Assembly (NCBI GenBank): GCA_001724995.1
Contig: MEFD01000034.1
Location: 1-35,588, forward strand
DNA from: Rubrivivax sp. SCN 71-131
Lineage (GTDB): Bacteria; Pseudomonadota; Gammaproteobacteria; Burkholderiales; Burkholderiaceae_C
Direction of reading: 5' to 3'
DNA length: 35,588 nucleotides
Part shown: in pieces, positions 1-8,083 of the stretch
How positions within the stretch are numbered: the stretch's first letter is position 1
Layout: every line of letters begins with the position of its first letter
The notes under the pieces: model-generated
Seen by the model: the letters and a program-made list of their open reading frames with translations, nothing else
What the model was told of the DNA's origin: nothing
Databases searched by the model: none
Made by a program: the position numbers and the translations under genes

Positions 1-78
1 GTTCGTCGCAAGCGCCGACCGCCTGCCGCCGTGGACAACCCTGCGCTGCAGTTCTTCGACGGCCCTCATGAGCCGTGA
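1..78 (+). CDS. C-terminal tail of an unidentified protein (partial)
   Basis: Frame 1 is open from the window edge to a TGA at 76-78 and encodes 25 residues, rich in Arg and Pro at first and ending in ALQFFDGPHEP. The stop lies 9 bases before the mtgA start, and the GAGGT Shine-Dalgarno of mtgA overlaps it, as expected for an upstream operon partner. In many Burkholderiales aroE lies just upstream of mtgA, but this tail does not look like an AroE C-terminus to me. The same tail also occurs, inverted, at the other window end, so it may belong upstream of only one of the two genes. Family unknown. Confidence 0.3.
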   Translation, partial: VRRKRRPPAAVDNPALQFFDGPHEP

Positions 79-99
79 GGTTGCCTTATGAGCGCGCCG
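1..99. repeat. 99-bp inverted terminal repeat, left copy
   Basis: This stretch is the exact reverse complement of 35490-35588. Identity ends abruptly after the first four codons (ATG AGC GCG CCG) of the genes on both sides, mtgA here and the acetoacetyl-CoA synthetase at the other end. It carries the end of an open frame, a GAGGT Shine-Dalgarno and a start codon. An exact 99-base shared end fits a k=99 de Bruijn assembly node better than a mobile-element end. No transposase or target duplication is visible. Confidence 0.95.
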
Positions 100-855
100 G
101 ACCGCGGCTGGATGCGCAAGCGACTGCGGCCCGCGCTGTTCGCGCTCCTGCTGCTGGCCTGGTGCGCCCTGGCGCTGCAGTCGGCCATTCTTCTGCGCAT
201 CGCCCTGATGGCCTGGGTCGACCCGGCGTCGACGACCTTCCAGCGCAGCGAGATCGTGCGCCTCCTGGTCGAGAAGCAGCGCATCGCGTGGAGTCAGCAG
301 TGGGTCGATGGCGCGCGCATCTCGACGCACCTGCAGCGCGCCGTGATCGCCGCCGAGGACGCCGATTTCGCCGGCCACGCCGGCGTCGACTGGGAGGCGA
401 TCGACCAGGCGCGCCAGCGCAACGAGCGCGCCCATCGCCAGGCGCAGCGGCGGGCGCAGCGCCGCGGTGCGCCGACGGCCCCGGCCCGGTTGCGCGGGGG
501 TTCGACGATCACGCAGCAACTGGCGAAGAACCTCTTGCTGTCGGGCGAGCGCACGGTGCAGCGCAAGGGGCAGGAACTCCTGCTGGCCTGGATGCTCGAG
601 CTGCTGCTGGACAAGCGCCGCATCCTCGAGCTGTACCTGAACCACGTCGAATGGGGCGAGGGCATCTTCGGTGCCCAGGCCGCAGCAAGGCACTACTTCC
701 GCGTCGACGCCGATCGACTCTCACCCAGCCAGGCGGCCCGCCTGGCGGTGATGCTGCCCGCGCCCAAGCGCTTCGAGCGCCAGCCGGGTTCAGGCTACCT
801 GCAGGCGCGCGCCGCGACGATTCTCGCCCGCATGCCGGCGGTGGAACTGCCATGA
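88..855 (+). CDS. mtgA: Monofunctional peptidoglycan glycosyltransferase MtgA
   Basis: A 255-residue membrane-anchored glycosyltransferase of family GT51 that polymerises lipid II into glycan strands on the periplasmic face of the inner membrane. One N-terminal transmembrane segment lies at about residues 14-40. The GT51 signature follows: EDADFAGHAG with the likely catalytic Glu90, RGGSTITQQLAKNL at about 136-149, the ERTVQRKGQE motif with Glu154, and a C-terminal LELYLNHVEWG block. There is no transpeptidase domain, so it is the monofunctional type. Between EDxxF and GGSTITQQ sits a basic segment of about 28 residues (108-135), longer than in the E. coli protein. The start is supported by GAGGT six bases upstream. 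An unknown gene and a TlpA protein follow closely. The first four codons lie inside the terminal repeat. Confidence 0.95.
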   Translation: MSAPDRGWMRKRLRPALFALLLLAWCALALQSAILLRIALMAWVDPASTTFQRSEIVRLLVEKQRIAWSQQWVDGARISTHLQRAVIAAEDADFAGHAGVDWEAIDQARQRNERAHRQAQRRAQRRGAPTAPARLRGGSTITQQLAKNLLLSGERTVQRKGQELLLAWMLELLLDKRRILELYLNHVEWGEGIFGAQAAARHYFRVDADRLSPSQAARLAVMLPAPKRFERQPGSGYLQARAATILARMPAVELP

Positions 856-891
856 CGCGGCCATGACCGATACTCGCAGCCGGATTCCTGC

Positions 892-1494
892 ATGAGCGCT
901 CCCTTGTCCCAGCAGATCGCCGTCGCCGCCGCGCAGTTGGTCGTCGACGACGGCCTGGAATACGACTCGGCACGCCGCAAGGCCGCCCAGGCGTTCGGCG
1001 GGCGGCGCCTGCGTCCCTCGGACCTGCCGAGAAACGAGGCGATCGAAGACGAAGTCCATGCTTACATCGCGATCTTCCACGCCGAGACCCAGGGACTCGA
1101 GTTGCGTGCCCTGCGTGAGCTCGCCTGGCGCTGGATGAAGCGCCTGCAGGACCATCGTCCGCACCTGGCGGGTGCCGTGTGGCGGGGCACGGCAACCCGT
1201 CTCTCGGCGATCCTCATCGATCTCTATTGCGACGACCCGAAGAGCGCCGAGATCGATCTCCTCAACCAGGGCATCGCCTTCGACGCCGGCACCGACCTGC
1301 CGGGGGCCGATACAAGTAAGTCTGTGCTTACCATCGCCGATCGCTCCGAGACGCTCGGCGAGACCGTAACCTTGCACCTCGTGATGCACGATCTTGACGA
1401 CTTGCGGGGGGCGCTTCGCCCCGACGCCCGCGGTCGCAGCTGGCGCGGCGACCTCGTGGCCGTGCAGCGCCTGCTGGCGGAATCGAAGCCATGA
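892..1494 (+). CDS. Conserved protein of unknown function between mtgA and tlpA
   Basis: A 200-residue soluble protein without signal peptide or membrane segment. I recognise it as a family often found in Burkholderiales, sometimes named misleadingly as a UDP-N-acetylmuramate ligase, but I see no Mur ligase motifs and assign no function. Visible features are a conserved-looking centre (WRGTATRLSAILIDLYCDDP, about residues 103-122) and a C-terminal HDLDDLRGALRPDARGR segment. The LYCDDPKSAEIDL stretch is vaguely nucleotidyltransferase-like, which is only a weak impression. Its stop overlaps the next start in an ATGA quadruplet at 1491-1494, implying translational coupling with the TlpA protein. 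It begins 36 bases after mtgA, so all three probably share a transcript. Confidence 0.8.
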   Translation: MSAPLSQQIAVAAAQLVVDDGLEYDSARRKAAQAFGGRRLRPSDLPRNEAIEDEVHAYIAIFHAETQGLELRALRELAWRWMKRLQDHRPHLAGAVWRGTATRLSAILIDLYCDDPKSAEIDLLNQGIAFDAGTDLPGADTSKSVLTIADRSETLGETVTLHLVMHDLDDLRGALRPDARGRSWRGDLVAVQRLLAESKP

Positions 1495-2069
1495 ACCCGC
1501 CGGGCGGCCGCATCGCCGAGTCCCCGAACGCACGGCCCGAAGCGTCCCCGCTGCGCCGGCGGCAACTGCTGTTGCTCGGCGGGGCCGGGCTCGGCGCGGG
1601 CCTGGCCGGCGCAGGACTGGCGTGGTGGCGCTTGTCGCTTGTACCGGCGCAGGTCGACGAGGGCTTCTGGGCGCAGCGTTTCGAGCGCCCGGAGGGCGGC
1701 GAGTTGTCCTTTGCGGCGCTGCGCGGGCAGCCGCTGGTGCTCAATTTCTGGGCCACCTGGTGCCCTCCCTGTCTGCAGGAGATGCCCGACCTCGACCGCC
1801 TGCAGGCTGCGCACGCCGCGCGCGGACTTCAGGTCGTCGGCCTGGCGCTGGAGGAAGCGGCGCCGGTGCGGCAGTTCCTCGCCAAGCGACCGGTGCGCTT
1901 TGCCATCGGGTTGGCCGGGCCCGGGGGAGCGGCACTCACCCGTCAGCTCGGCAACGACAAAGGTGGCCTGCCCTTCACCGCCGTCTTTGACCGTGCCGGC
2001 GAACTGCGCCAGCGCAAGCTCGGCCAGAGCAACTTCGCGGAACTGGACGGCTGGGTGCGCAACCTGTAG
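1491..2069 (+). CDS. TlpA-family membrane-anchored thioredoxin
   Basis: A 192-residue thiol-disulfide oxidoreductase. An N-terminal stretch with a run of three arginines followed by a Leu/Gly/Ala-rich membrane segment (about residues 25-47) acts as an anchor or possibly a Tat-type signal. A thioredoxin fold follows, with FWATWCPPC at about 86-94, giving the redox pair Cys91 and Cys94. A later Gly-Leu-Pro-Phe-Thr segment supplies the usual cis-proline. TlpA/ResA proteins reduce periplasmic disulfides, for instance in cytochrome c maturation. The exact substrate cannot be read from sequence. The start codon overlaps the stop of the preceding unknown gene by four bases. About 160 bases without a gene separate it from aroQ. 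Confidence 0.88.
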   Translation: MNPPGGRIAESPNARPEASPLRRRQLLLLGGAGLGAGLAGAGLAWWRLSLVPAQVDEGFWAQRFERPEGGELSFAALRGQPLVLNFWATWCPPCLQEMPDLDRLQAAHAARGLQVVGLALEEAAPVRQFLAKRPVRFAIGLAGPGGAALTRQLGNDKGGLPFTAVFDRAGELRQRKLGQSNFAELDGWVRNL

Positions 2070-2137
2070 CCATCGGCGGCCAGTCGCTCCGCGGCGCCGT
2101 CCCTGCGGCCGCCCGAGCGGCATCTTCGTCGCCGAAT

Positions 2138-2168
2138 TTGCCGCCGGCGGCCAACAATCGCATACAAA
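2138..2168 (+). promoter_or_regulatory. Weak candidate promoter upstream of aroQ
   Basis: Between the TlpA gene and aroQ the GC content drops locally. TTGCCG at 2138-2143 could be a -35 element. Imperfect -10 candidates are CATACA (2161-2166, spacing 17) and TACAAA (2163-2168, spacing 19). Both are poor matches. The support is mainly position, at the head of the aroQ-accB-accC run. No terminator with a U-tract is seen after the TlpA gene. Confidence 0.25.
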
Positions 2169-2233
2169 ACGCGTAAAGTTCGCCCTTCCCCAACACGATG
2201 AACAGCCTTCCGGGCACCGCCGGCCGGCCCTGC

Positions 2234-2692
2234 ATGAGCATCCTCGTCCTCAACGGACCGAACCTGAACCTGCTCGGAACGCGCGAGCCGCAGGTCTACG
2301 GCAGCACGACGCTCGAGCAGATCACGAACGAGTTGCGCGCGCGGGCGGCCGAGATGGGCGCCGCAGTGGACTGCTTCCAAAGCAACCACGAGGGCGCACT
2401 CGTCGACCGCATCCAGGCCGCGAGGCTGGACGGCACCGAGTTCATCATCATCAACCCGGGTGCCTACACCCACACCAGCGTCGCCATCCGCGACGCGCTG
2501 GCCGGAGTTGCCCTGCCCTTCATCGAACTGCACATCTCCAACGTCCACAGGCGCGAGCCCTTTCGCCATCACTCGTACCTATCCGACCTTGCCGTCGGCA
2601 TCATTTGCGGCCTGGGCGTGCACGGCTATCGCGCAGCGCTCGAGTACGCGCTTGCCCACGGTGTGCGGCGGCTCCCGGCCGACCGCGCCTAG
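2234..2692 (+). CDS. aroQ: 3-dehydroquinate dehydratase, type II
   Basis: The third step of the shikimate pathway: dehydration of 3-dehydroquinate to 3-dehydroshikimate by a dodecameric cytosolic enzyme. The protein begins [19 protein letters not shown], the family's N-terminus, with the catalytic tyrosine near residue 22 and Arg17 on the mobile loop. The [17 protein letters not shown] block carries the conserved histidine and substrate-binding residues. With this start it has 152 residues, the normal length. An in-frame ATG 36 bases upstream (2198) would add 12 residues that do not resemble the family. Neither start has a clear Shine-Dalgarno. It directly precedes accB and accC, the usual betaproteobacterial order. 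Confidence 0.95.
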   Translation: MSILVLNGPNLNLLGTREPQVYGSTTLEQITNELRARAAEMGAAVDCFQSNHEGALVDRIQAARLDGTEFIIINPGAYTHTSVAIRDALAGVALPFIELHISNVHRREPFRHHSYLSDLAVGIICGLGVHGYRAALEYALAHGVRRLPADRA

Positions 2693-2758
2693 GCCGCAGA
2701 GCACAGAACAACCCGTCCGGCGCGCCGCGCGCGCGACCGGCCCCGTCGAGGATTTGCC

Positions 2759-3220
2759 ATGGATCTGAGAAAGCTCAAGACGCTCGTCGACCTGGTCTCG
2801 GAATCGAACATCTCCGAACTGGAGATCACCGAGGCCGAAGGCAAGGTGCGCATCGTCAAGGCCGGTCCCGCCGCCGTCATGGTGGCGGCACCCGCCCCTC
2901 TTCCCGCCGCGGCGCCGGCCCCGGCCGCGGCGCTGGCCGCCGCAACCGACGCCGCAGCCCCCGCGCCGGTCGCGGCGGCACCGGCGGCGCGCGTCGTCAA
3001 ATCGCCGATGGTCGGAACCTTCTATCGGGCGGCAAGCCCGGGCGCCAAACCCTTCGTGGAGGTTGGCAGCGCGGTCAAGGAGGGCGATCCGGTCTGCATC
3101 ATCGAGGCCATGAAGATCATGAACGAGATCGAGTCCGACCTAGGCGGCACCGTCAGCCGCATCCTGTGCGAAAACGGCCAGGCGGTCGAGTTCGGCCAGC
3201 CCCTGTTCGAGCTGGAGTAG
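2759..3220 (+). CDS. accB: Biotin carboxyl carrier protein of acetyl-CoA carboxylase
   Basis: A 153-residue BCCP subunit carrying the biotin that shuttles CO2 from AccC to the carboxyltransferase AccAD, the committed step of fatty-acid synthesis. The N-terminal 35 residues form the dimerisation region. A long Ala/Pro-rich flexible linker runs from about 37 to 78, and the biotinyl domain follows (about 79-153) with EAMKIMNE, where Lys119 is the expected biotinylation site. GAGGA lies seven bases before the ATG. accC starts 10 bases downstream, forming the conserved accBC operon. Confidence 0.97.
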   Translation: MDLRKLKTLVDLVSESNISELEITEAEGKVRIVKAGPAAVMVAAPAPLPAAAPAPAAALAAATDAAAPAPVAAAPAARVVKSPMVGTFYRAASPGAKPFVEVGSAVKEGDPVCIIEAMKIMNEIESDLGGTVSRILCENGQAVEFGQPLFELE

Positions 3221-3230
3221 GGCGGCACGC

Positions 3231-4580
3231 GTGTTCAAGAAGATCCTCATCGCCAACCGGGGCGAGATCGCCCTGCGCATCCAGCGCGCCTGCCGCGAGA
3301 TGGGCATCAAGGCCGTCATGGTCTATTCCGAGGTCGACCGCGAGGCGAAGTACGTCAAGCTCGCCGACGAGGCGGTGTGCATCGGCCCTGCCGCGTCGAG
3401 CCAGAGCTATCTCAACATGCCCGCCATCATCTCGGCGGCCGAAGTCACCGACGCCGAGGCGATCCACCCCGGCTACGGCTTTCTCGCCGAGAACGCCGAC
3501 TTCGCCGAGCGCGTCGAGAAGAGCGGCTTCGTCTTCATCGGGCCGACGCCGGAGGCAATCCGCACGATGGGCGACAAGGTCTCGGCCAAGCAGACGATGA
3601 TCAAGGCCGGCGTGCCCTGCGTGCCGGGCAGCGAGGGCGTGCTGCCCGAGGAACCCAAGGAGATCATCCGCATCGCGCGCCAGATCGGCTACCCGGTGAT
3701 CATCAAGGCCGCCGGCGGCGGTGGCGGGCGCGGCATGCGCGTCGTGCACACCGAGGCCGCGCTGGTGAACGCGGTGCAGACCACGCGCACCGAGGCCGGC
3801 GCGGCCTTCGGCAATCCGGCGGTCTACATGGAGAAGTTTCTCGAGAATCCGCGCCACATCGAGATCCAGGTGCTGGCCGACACGCATCGGGGCGCCGTGT
3901 GGCTGGGTGAGCGCGACTGCTCGATGCAGCGCCGTCACCAGAAGATCATCGAGGAGGCGCCGGCGCCGGGCATCCCGCGCCGCGTCATCGAGCGCGTGGG
4001 CGACCGCTGCGCCAGCGCCTGCAAGAAGATCGGCTACCTTGGCGCCGGCACCTTCGAATTCCTGTTCGAGAAGGGGGAGTTCTACTTCATCGAGATGAAC
4101 ACGCGCGTGCAGGTCGAGCATCCGGTGACCGAGTTGGTGACGGGCATCGACATCGTGCAGATGCAGATCCGCATCGCCGCCGGCGAGAAGCTGCCGTTCA
4201 CGCAGCGCCAGATCGAGGGGCGCGGGCACGCCATCGAGTGCCGCGTCAACGCCGAGGATCCATACCGGTTCACGCCCTCGCCCGGCCGCGTCACCACCTG
4301 GCACATGCCCGGCGGCCCGGGCGTGCGGGTGGACTCGCACGTCTACGCCAACTACGCCGTGCCGCCGAACTACGACTCGATGATCGGCAAGATCATCGTG
4401 CATGCCGACACCCGCGAACAGGCGCTGGCGCGCATGCGCACCGCGCTGTCGGAGACGATCGTGGAAGGCATCCAGACCAACATTCCGCTGCACAGCGAGT
4501 TGATGGTCGACGCCAAGTTCGTCGAGGGCGGAACCAGCATCCACTATCTGGAGAAGTGGCTGGCGCAACGCCGACGCTGA
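3231..4580 (+). CDS. accC: Biotin carboxylase subunit of acetyl-CoA carboxylase
   Basis: A 449-residue ATP-grasp enzyme that carboxylates the biotin on AccB with bicarbonate and ATP. It starts with GTG and encodes [17 protein letters not shown], the invariant biotin carboxylase N-terminus. Upstream in-frame extension is blocked by the accB stop region. The glycine-rich ATP loop ([12 protein letters not shown], around residues 159-170), the [13 protein letters not shown] segment, the metal-binding [16 protein letters not shown] block and the C-terminal domain are all present. Length is typical. It lies 10 bases after accB and 2 bases before prmA, so all three are likely cotranscribed. Confidence 0.97.
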   Translation: MFKKILIANRGEIALRIQRACREMGIKAVMVYSEVDREAKYVKLADEAVCIGPAASSQSYLNMPAIISAAEVTDAEAIHPGYGFLAENADFAERVEKSGFVFIGPTPEAIRTMGDKVSAKQTMIKAGVPCVPGSEGVLPEEPKEIIRIARQIGYPVIIKAAGGGGGRGMRVVHTEAALVNAVQTTRTEAGAAFGNPAVYMEKFLENPRHIEIQVLADTHRGAVWLGERDCSMQRRHQKIIEEAPAPGIPRRVIERVGDRCASACKKIGYLGAGTFEFLFEKGEFYFIEMNTRVQVEHPVTELVTGIDIVQMQIRIAAGEKLPFTQRQIEGRGHAIECRVNAEDPYRFTPSPGRVTTWHMPGGPGVRVDSHVYANYAVPPNYDSMIGKIIVHADTREQALARMRTALSETIVEGIQTNIPLHSELMVDAKFVEGGTSIHYLEKWLAQRRR

Positions 4581-4582
4581 CC

Positions 4583-5512
4583 ATGTTCGAGCTTGTCCTG
4601 CACGCCCCCGAGGCGCTGGTGGAGCCGATCGGCGACGCGCTCGCCGACGCGCTCGACGCGCTCTCGGTGTCGGTCGAGGACAGCGACGCCGACACCGAGG
4701 CCGAGCACGCGCTCTTCGGCGAACCGGGTCTCCCGGCACCGGCCTCGGCCTGGGCGCGCTCCACCCTGCGCGCGCTCTTTGCCGAACGCGCGCAGGCTGA
4801 AGCGGCGGCGACAAGGCTGCTGGCGCAGGACTGGGCCGAAGGCCTGCAGGTGCAGGCGATCGCGGAGGTCGCCGAGCAGGACTGGGTGCGCATCACGCAG
4901 AGCCAGTTCGCGCCGATCGCCATCACGCCCAGGTTCTGGGTCGTGCCGAGCTGGCACGACGCGCCGCCGCAGGCGCAGCGCGTGCTGCGCCTGGACCCCG
5001 GCATGGCCTTCGGCACCGGCACCCATCCGACCACGCGCATGTGCCTGCGCTGGATCGCCGAGCAGGCCGAACAAGGCCGCGGCGAGCACCTGCAGCGCGT
5101 GCTCGACTACGGCTGCGGCTCGGGCATCCTTGCCATCGCCGCGGCGTTGCACGGCGCGGGCGGGGTCGATGCCGTCGACATCGACCCCGCGGCGGTCGCC
5201 GCCACGCAGGCCAACGCGCAGGCCAACCGCGTCGCGCTGGCCGTCACCGGGCTGCCGCAGACGGCCCGCGGCCCCTACACCACCGTGCTCGCCAACATCC
5301 TGGCCTCGCCGCTGAAGCTGCTCGCGCCGCTGCTGTGCGCGCAACTCGCGCCCGGCGCGGCGCTGGTGCTGGCCGGCATCCTCGTGCGGCAGACGGCCGA
5401 GCTGCAGCAGGCCTACGCACCCTGGCTGCCGCTGCAGGTCGCCGACGAGCAGGAGGGCTGGGTCCTGCTGGTGGGCACGGCGACCGACGCGGCAGCGCCC
5501 CGCGGACGCTGA
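4583..5512 (+). CDS. prmA: Ribosomal protein L11 methyltransferase
   Basis: A 309-residue SAM-dependent enzyme that methylates ribosomal protein L11. The N-terminal substrate-recognition domain (about 1-100) is followed by a Rossmann methyltransferase domain with FGTGTHPTTRMCL and the SAM loop LDYGCGSGIL (about 174-183). The catalytic-domain motif NILASPLKLLAPLL follows at about 237-250. The ATG two bases after the accC stop gives the family-typical N-terminus MFELVLHAPE. A longer in-frame opening upstream runs through accC and is not coding. It is downstream of accC and upstream of the DUF3426 gene. Confidence 0.95.
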   Translation: MFELVLHAPEALVEPIGDALADALDALSVSVEDSDADTEAEHALFGEPGLPAPASAWARSTLRALFAERAQAEAAATRLLAQDWAEGLQVQAIAEVAEQDWVRITQSQFAPIAITPRFWVVPSWHDAPPQAQRVLRLDPGMAFGTGTHPTTRMCLRWIAEQAEQGRGEHLQRVLDYGCGSGILAIAAALHGAGGVDAVDIDPAAVAATQANAQANRVALAVTGLPQTARGPYTTVLANILASPLKLLAPLLCAQLAPGAALVLAGILVRQTAELQQAYAPWLPLQVADEQEGWVLLVGTATDAAAPRGR

Positions 5513-5544
5513 ACCGCCCGGGCCGCCCCAGGAACGATCGCGCG

Positions 5545-6615
5545 ATGAGCCTGGCCACGCGCTGCCCATCCTGCGGCACCGTCTTTCGCGTCGTGCAGGA
5601 TCAACTGCGCGTTTCCGAAGGTTGGGTGCGCTGCGGGCGCTGCGGCGAAGCCTTCAACGCGCTGGAGGCGATCGTGACCTGGCCGCCGCCGCATTCAGCC
5701 GCGGCACCCGAACCGGTCTCCGAGCCGGTCTCCGAGCCTGCTTTCGACACCCCCGACGTCGCGTTCGTGACCAGCGACGGCGCCATGGCGCCGCAAGCCG
5801 CTGAGGAACTGCGCGCCGACGCCGAGGCAACTGCCATCGAGCAGGCAGTCCTTGGCGGCGAGCCCGCCCCGGAGCCCCCCCCCGACGCCCCTGCGGAAAG
5901 CCTCGATGCGGCCGCAGGCCAGGACGAGCAAGCCGCACCCGGCATTGAGCCCGCCGCGTCGGCAAAGACCTTGCAAGCGGCGGCAACATCGGCCTCGGAA
6001 GCAACGGCGTCGCGCGACGAGGGCGCCGCCTCGAGCGACCCGCCCGCGCCGCCCAAGGCGCCGGCCGCCGGCATCCGCACCACCCGCGGCAGCACCGCAT
6101 CGCCGGCGCCGTCGTTCGTGCAGCAGGCCGATCGCGCGGCGCGCTGGCAGCGGCCCTGGGTGCGCGCGGGGCTCGTGCTCATGCTGCTGCTGGCGACGCT
6201 GGGGCTTGCCGGACAGGTCGCCTACGCCTTTCGTGACCGCATCGCAGCCAGCCTGCCCACGGCACGACCGCTGCTGCTGCAGGCGTGCGCGACGCTTGGC
6301 TGCCGCATCGACGACTACCGGCAGATCGACGCGCTGACGGTGCAGAGCAGCGGCCTCTCGCGCATGGAGGGCGCCGCCCTCTACCGCCTCGCGTTGACGT
6401 TGCATAACCGCGCGGCGCACGACGTCGCGGCGCCCGCCGTGGACCTCGTGGTCAGCGACGCCCAGGGCCGACAGATCGCGCGCCGCGTGCTGACGATGGG
6501 CGATCTGGGCTTGCCGCTGCGCACGCTGCGGCCGGGCCGCGAGATGCCGATCACCGCCCCCCTGGCCGTCGACGGCGAGGTCAGCGGCTACACCGTCGAG
6601 ATCTTCTATCCCTGA
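5545..6615 (+). CDS. Zinc-ribbon and DUF3426 domain membrane protein
   Basis: A 356-residue protein of unknown function. Residues 1-40 form an MJ0042-type zinc ribbon with two CxxC pairs (CPSCG and CGRCG), beginning MSLATRCPSCGTVFRV. Residues 45-195 are a low-complexity Ala/Pro/Glu linker. A transmembrane helix lies at about 207-230. The rest (about 235-356) is the DUF3426 domain, predicted outside the cytoplasm. Such proteins follow prmA in many Betaproteobacteria. The zinc ribbon would face the cytoplasm and the DUF3426 domain the periplasm, which is inference from topology. The linker includes repeated EPVSEPVSEP units. The start codon is 32 bases after prmA. Confidence 0.88.
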   Translation: MSLATRCPSCGTVFRVVQDQLRVSEGWVRCGRCGEAFNALEAIVTWPPPHSAAAPEPVSEPVSEPAFDTPDVAFVTSDGAMAPQAAEELRADAEATAIEQAVLGGEPAPEPPPDAPAESLDAAAGQDEQAAPGIEPAASAKTLQAAATSASEATASRDEGAASSDPPAPPKAPAAGIRTTRGSTASPAPSFVQQADRAARWQRPWVRAGLVLMLLLATLGLAGQVAYAFRDRIAASLPTARPLLLQACATLGCRIDDYRQIDALTVQSSGLSRMEGAALYRLALTLHNRAAHDVAAPAVDLVVSDAQGRQIARRVLTMGDLGLPLRTLRPGREMPITAPLAVDGEVSGYTVEIFYP

Positions 6616-6656
6616 GCGCGCCGTCGCGCGCTCCTTGCCCCCGAGCTGGAGACACC

Positions 6657-7562
6657 ATGGCCGCCCTGATCTGCGGATCGCTTGCCTTCGACACCATCAC
6701 CAACTTCCACGGCCGCTTCGCGCAGCAGATCCTGCCGGAACAGGTGCACATCCTCAACGTCGCTTTCCTCGTGCCGACGCTGCGCCGCGAGTACGGCGGC
6801 TGCGCCGGCAACATCGCCTACACGCTGCAGGCCCTGGGCGGAAAACCCGTGGTCATGGCCGCGCTGGGCAGCGATGGCGGCGACTACCTCGAGCGCATGC
6901 AGGGCTGGGGCGTGGACACTTCGCTGGTGCTGCGCGACGAATCGAACTACACCGCGCAGGCGATCATCATCACCGACACCGACAACAACCAGATCACCGC
7001 CTTTCATCCCGGCGCGATGCAGCAGGCCCACCGCATCGACCTGCCGCGCCGCGACGACCTGAAGATCGCCATCATCGCTCCCGACGGCCGTGAGGCGATG
7101 ATGCGGCGGGCGCAGCAGCTGCACGAGGCCGGCATCCCCTTCGTCTTCGACCCCGGCCAGCAGTTGCCGATGTTCGAGGGCGCGGAACTCGAGGCCTTCG
7201 TCGAGCGTGCGCGCTGGGTCGCCGTCAACGACTATGAAGGTCGCATGCTCTGCGACCGCACCGGGTTGTCGCTGCAGGCGATGTCGCGGCTGGACCTCGA
7301 GGGCGTCGTCGTGACCCTGGGCGCCGAAGGCTGCGACGTCTGGATCGACGGCCGCTGCGAGCGTGTGCCCGGCGTTGCCGCGACCGAAGTGATCGACCCG
7401 ACCGGCTGCGGCGACGCCTTGCGCGGGGCGCTGCTGTACGGTCTGGAGCAGGGCTGGCCGCTGCGCCGCTGCGTCGAGCTTGGCAACCGCCTCGGCGCCC
7501 TGAAGATCGCCCACCGCGGCGGCCAGAACCATCCCGTCAGCAGGGCTCAGTCGGGTCTTTGA
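6657..7562 (+). CDS. PfkB-family carbohydrate/nucleoside kinase
   Basis: A 301-residue ribokinase-fold kinase. The N-terminal substrate region contains YGGCAGNIAYTLQALGG. The C-terminal PfkB signature reads DPTGCGDALRGALL at 247-260, with the catalytic-base aspartate at 253 and the GCGD anion hole replacing the commoner GAGD. The family version found after prmA/DUF3426 in Betaproteobacteria is often labelled adenosine kinase or ribokinase. The substrate cannot be decided from sequence. A GGAG motif lies about eight bases before the ATG. It ends the plus-strand run and converges on the DUF167 gene. Confidence 0.88.
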   Translation: MAALICGSLAFDTITNFHGRFAQQILPEQVHILNVAFLVPTLRREYGGCAGNIAYTLQALGGKPVVMAALGSDGGDYLERMQGWGVDTSLVLRDESNYTAQAIIITDTDNNQITAFHPGAMQQAHRIDLPRRDDLKIAIIAPDGREAMMRRAQQLHEAGIPFVFDPGQQLPMFEGAELEAFVERARWVAVNDYEGRMLCDRTGLSLQAMSRLDLEGVVVTLGAEGCDVWIDGRCERVPGVAATEVIDPTGCGDALRGALLYGLEQGWPLRRCVELGNRLGALKIAHRGGQNHPVSRAQSGL

Positions 7563-7570
7563 CGGCGCCC

Positions 7571-7593
7571 GGGCCAGCCCGCACGCCTGGCCC
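7571..7593. terminator. Stem-loop in convergent gap, possible bidirectional terminator
   Basis: GGGCCAG (7571-7577) pairs with CTGGCCC (7587-7593) across a nine-base loop, between the converging PfkB-kinase and DUF167 genes. There is no U-tract on either side, so intrinsic termination is doubtful. Confidence 0.3.
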
Positions 7594-7644
7594 CGACCAG
7601 GGAAGCAGTCGCCAAGCAAAGGCGCGGCGACGTTCCCGGCGCGG

Positions 7645-7986
7645 TCAGCCGGCGTCGTTGGCGAACGCTGCGCGCAACCAGTCCTCGACCTTCGCGGCGT
7701 CGCAGTCGAGGTGAACGCGCTTGCGACGCGAGAGCGTACCGGCACTCAGGCTGACCGCGCGCCGCGGCAGACCGAGCGAACGCGCCAGCCACTGCAGCAG
7801 TTCGGCATTGGCCCGCCCTTCGATCGCCGGCGCGCCAAGGCGCAGGCGCAGCGCGCCATCGTGCACACCGGCCACCGCGCTGCGGCCGGCGTTGGGCACC
7901 ACCTGCACCAGCAGCTCGCAGCCTTGGCCTTGCGGCCGGGGCTGAAGACAGGGGAAGGCGTCCGTCGAACGCTTGTTCGTGGCCAT
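7645..7986 (-). CDS. DUF167 (YggU-type) family protein
   Basis: A 113-residue small basic protein of the DUF167/UPF0235 family, function unknown. The conserved core starts near residue 20 (LLVQVVPNAGRSAVAGV) and continues through LRLRLGAPAIEGRANAELLQWLARSLGLPRRAVSLSAG, the family's typical pattern. The ATG at 7986 has no Shine-Dalgarno: directly upstream lies the U-tract and hairpin of a terminator. A GTG at 8052 is in frame but would translate through that hairpin. It is downstream of the histone-like gene and convergent with the PfkB kinase. How it is transcribed is unclear. Confidence 0.85.
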   Translation of the reverse strand: MATNKRSTDAFPCLQPRPQGQGCELLVQVVPNAGRSAVAGVHDGALRLRLGAPAIEGRANAELLQWLARSLGLPRRAVSLSAGTLSRRKRVHLDCDAAKVEDWLRAAFANDAG

Positions 7987-7987
7987 G

Positions 7988-8015
7988 AAAAAAGAACCCG
8001 GCCGCAGCCGGGTTC
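7988..8015 (-). terminator. Rho-independent terminator after the histone-like gene
   Basis: On the minus strand GAACCCGGC and GCCGGGTTC form a perfect nine-base stem around a four-base loop (7994-8015), followed immediately by six U residues (7988-7993). It lies about 70 bases after the histone-like stop, and its U-tract ends one base before the DUF167 ATG. A 12-base perfect palindrome (GGTTCCGGAACC, 8024-8035) lies next to it. Confidence 0.85.
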
Positions 8016-8083
8016 TCCCACAAGGTTCCGGAACCCTGGAGGTGGATGACACCCCCGAAGTGAGTGCGGTTCCGCGCCGCCGG

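Noticed and set aside
1639..3600. 653-residue plus-strand open frame spanning tlpA, aroQ, accB and accC
   Set aside because: It is a frame shadow, Arg/Pro/Ser-rich, overlapping four well-identified genes in another frame.
3153..4814. 553-residue open frame on the minus strand across accB, accC and prmA
   Set aside because: It mirrors accC codons in very GC-rich DNA, has a composition dominated by Arg, Ala, Asp and His, and matches no family. The plus-strand genes there are unambiguous.
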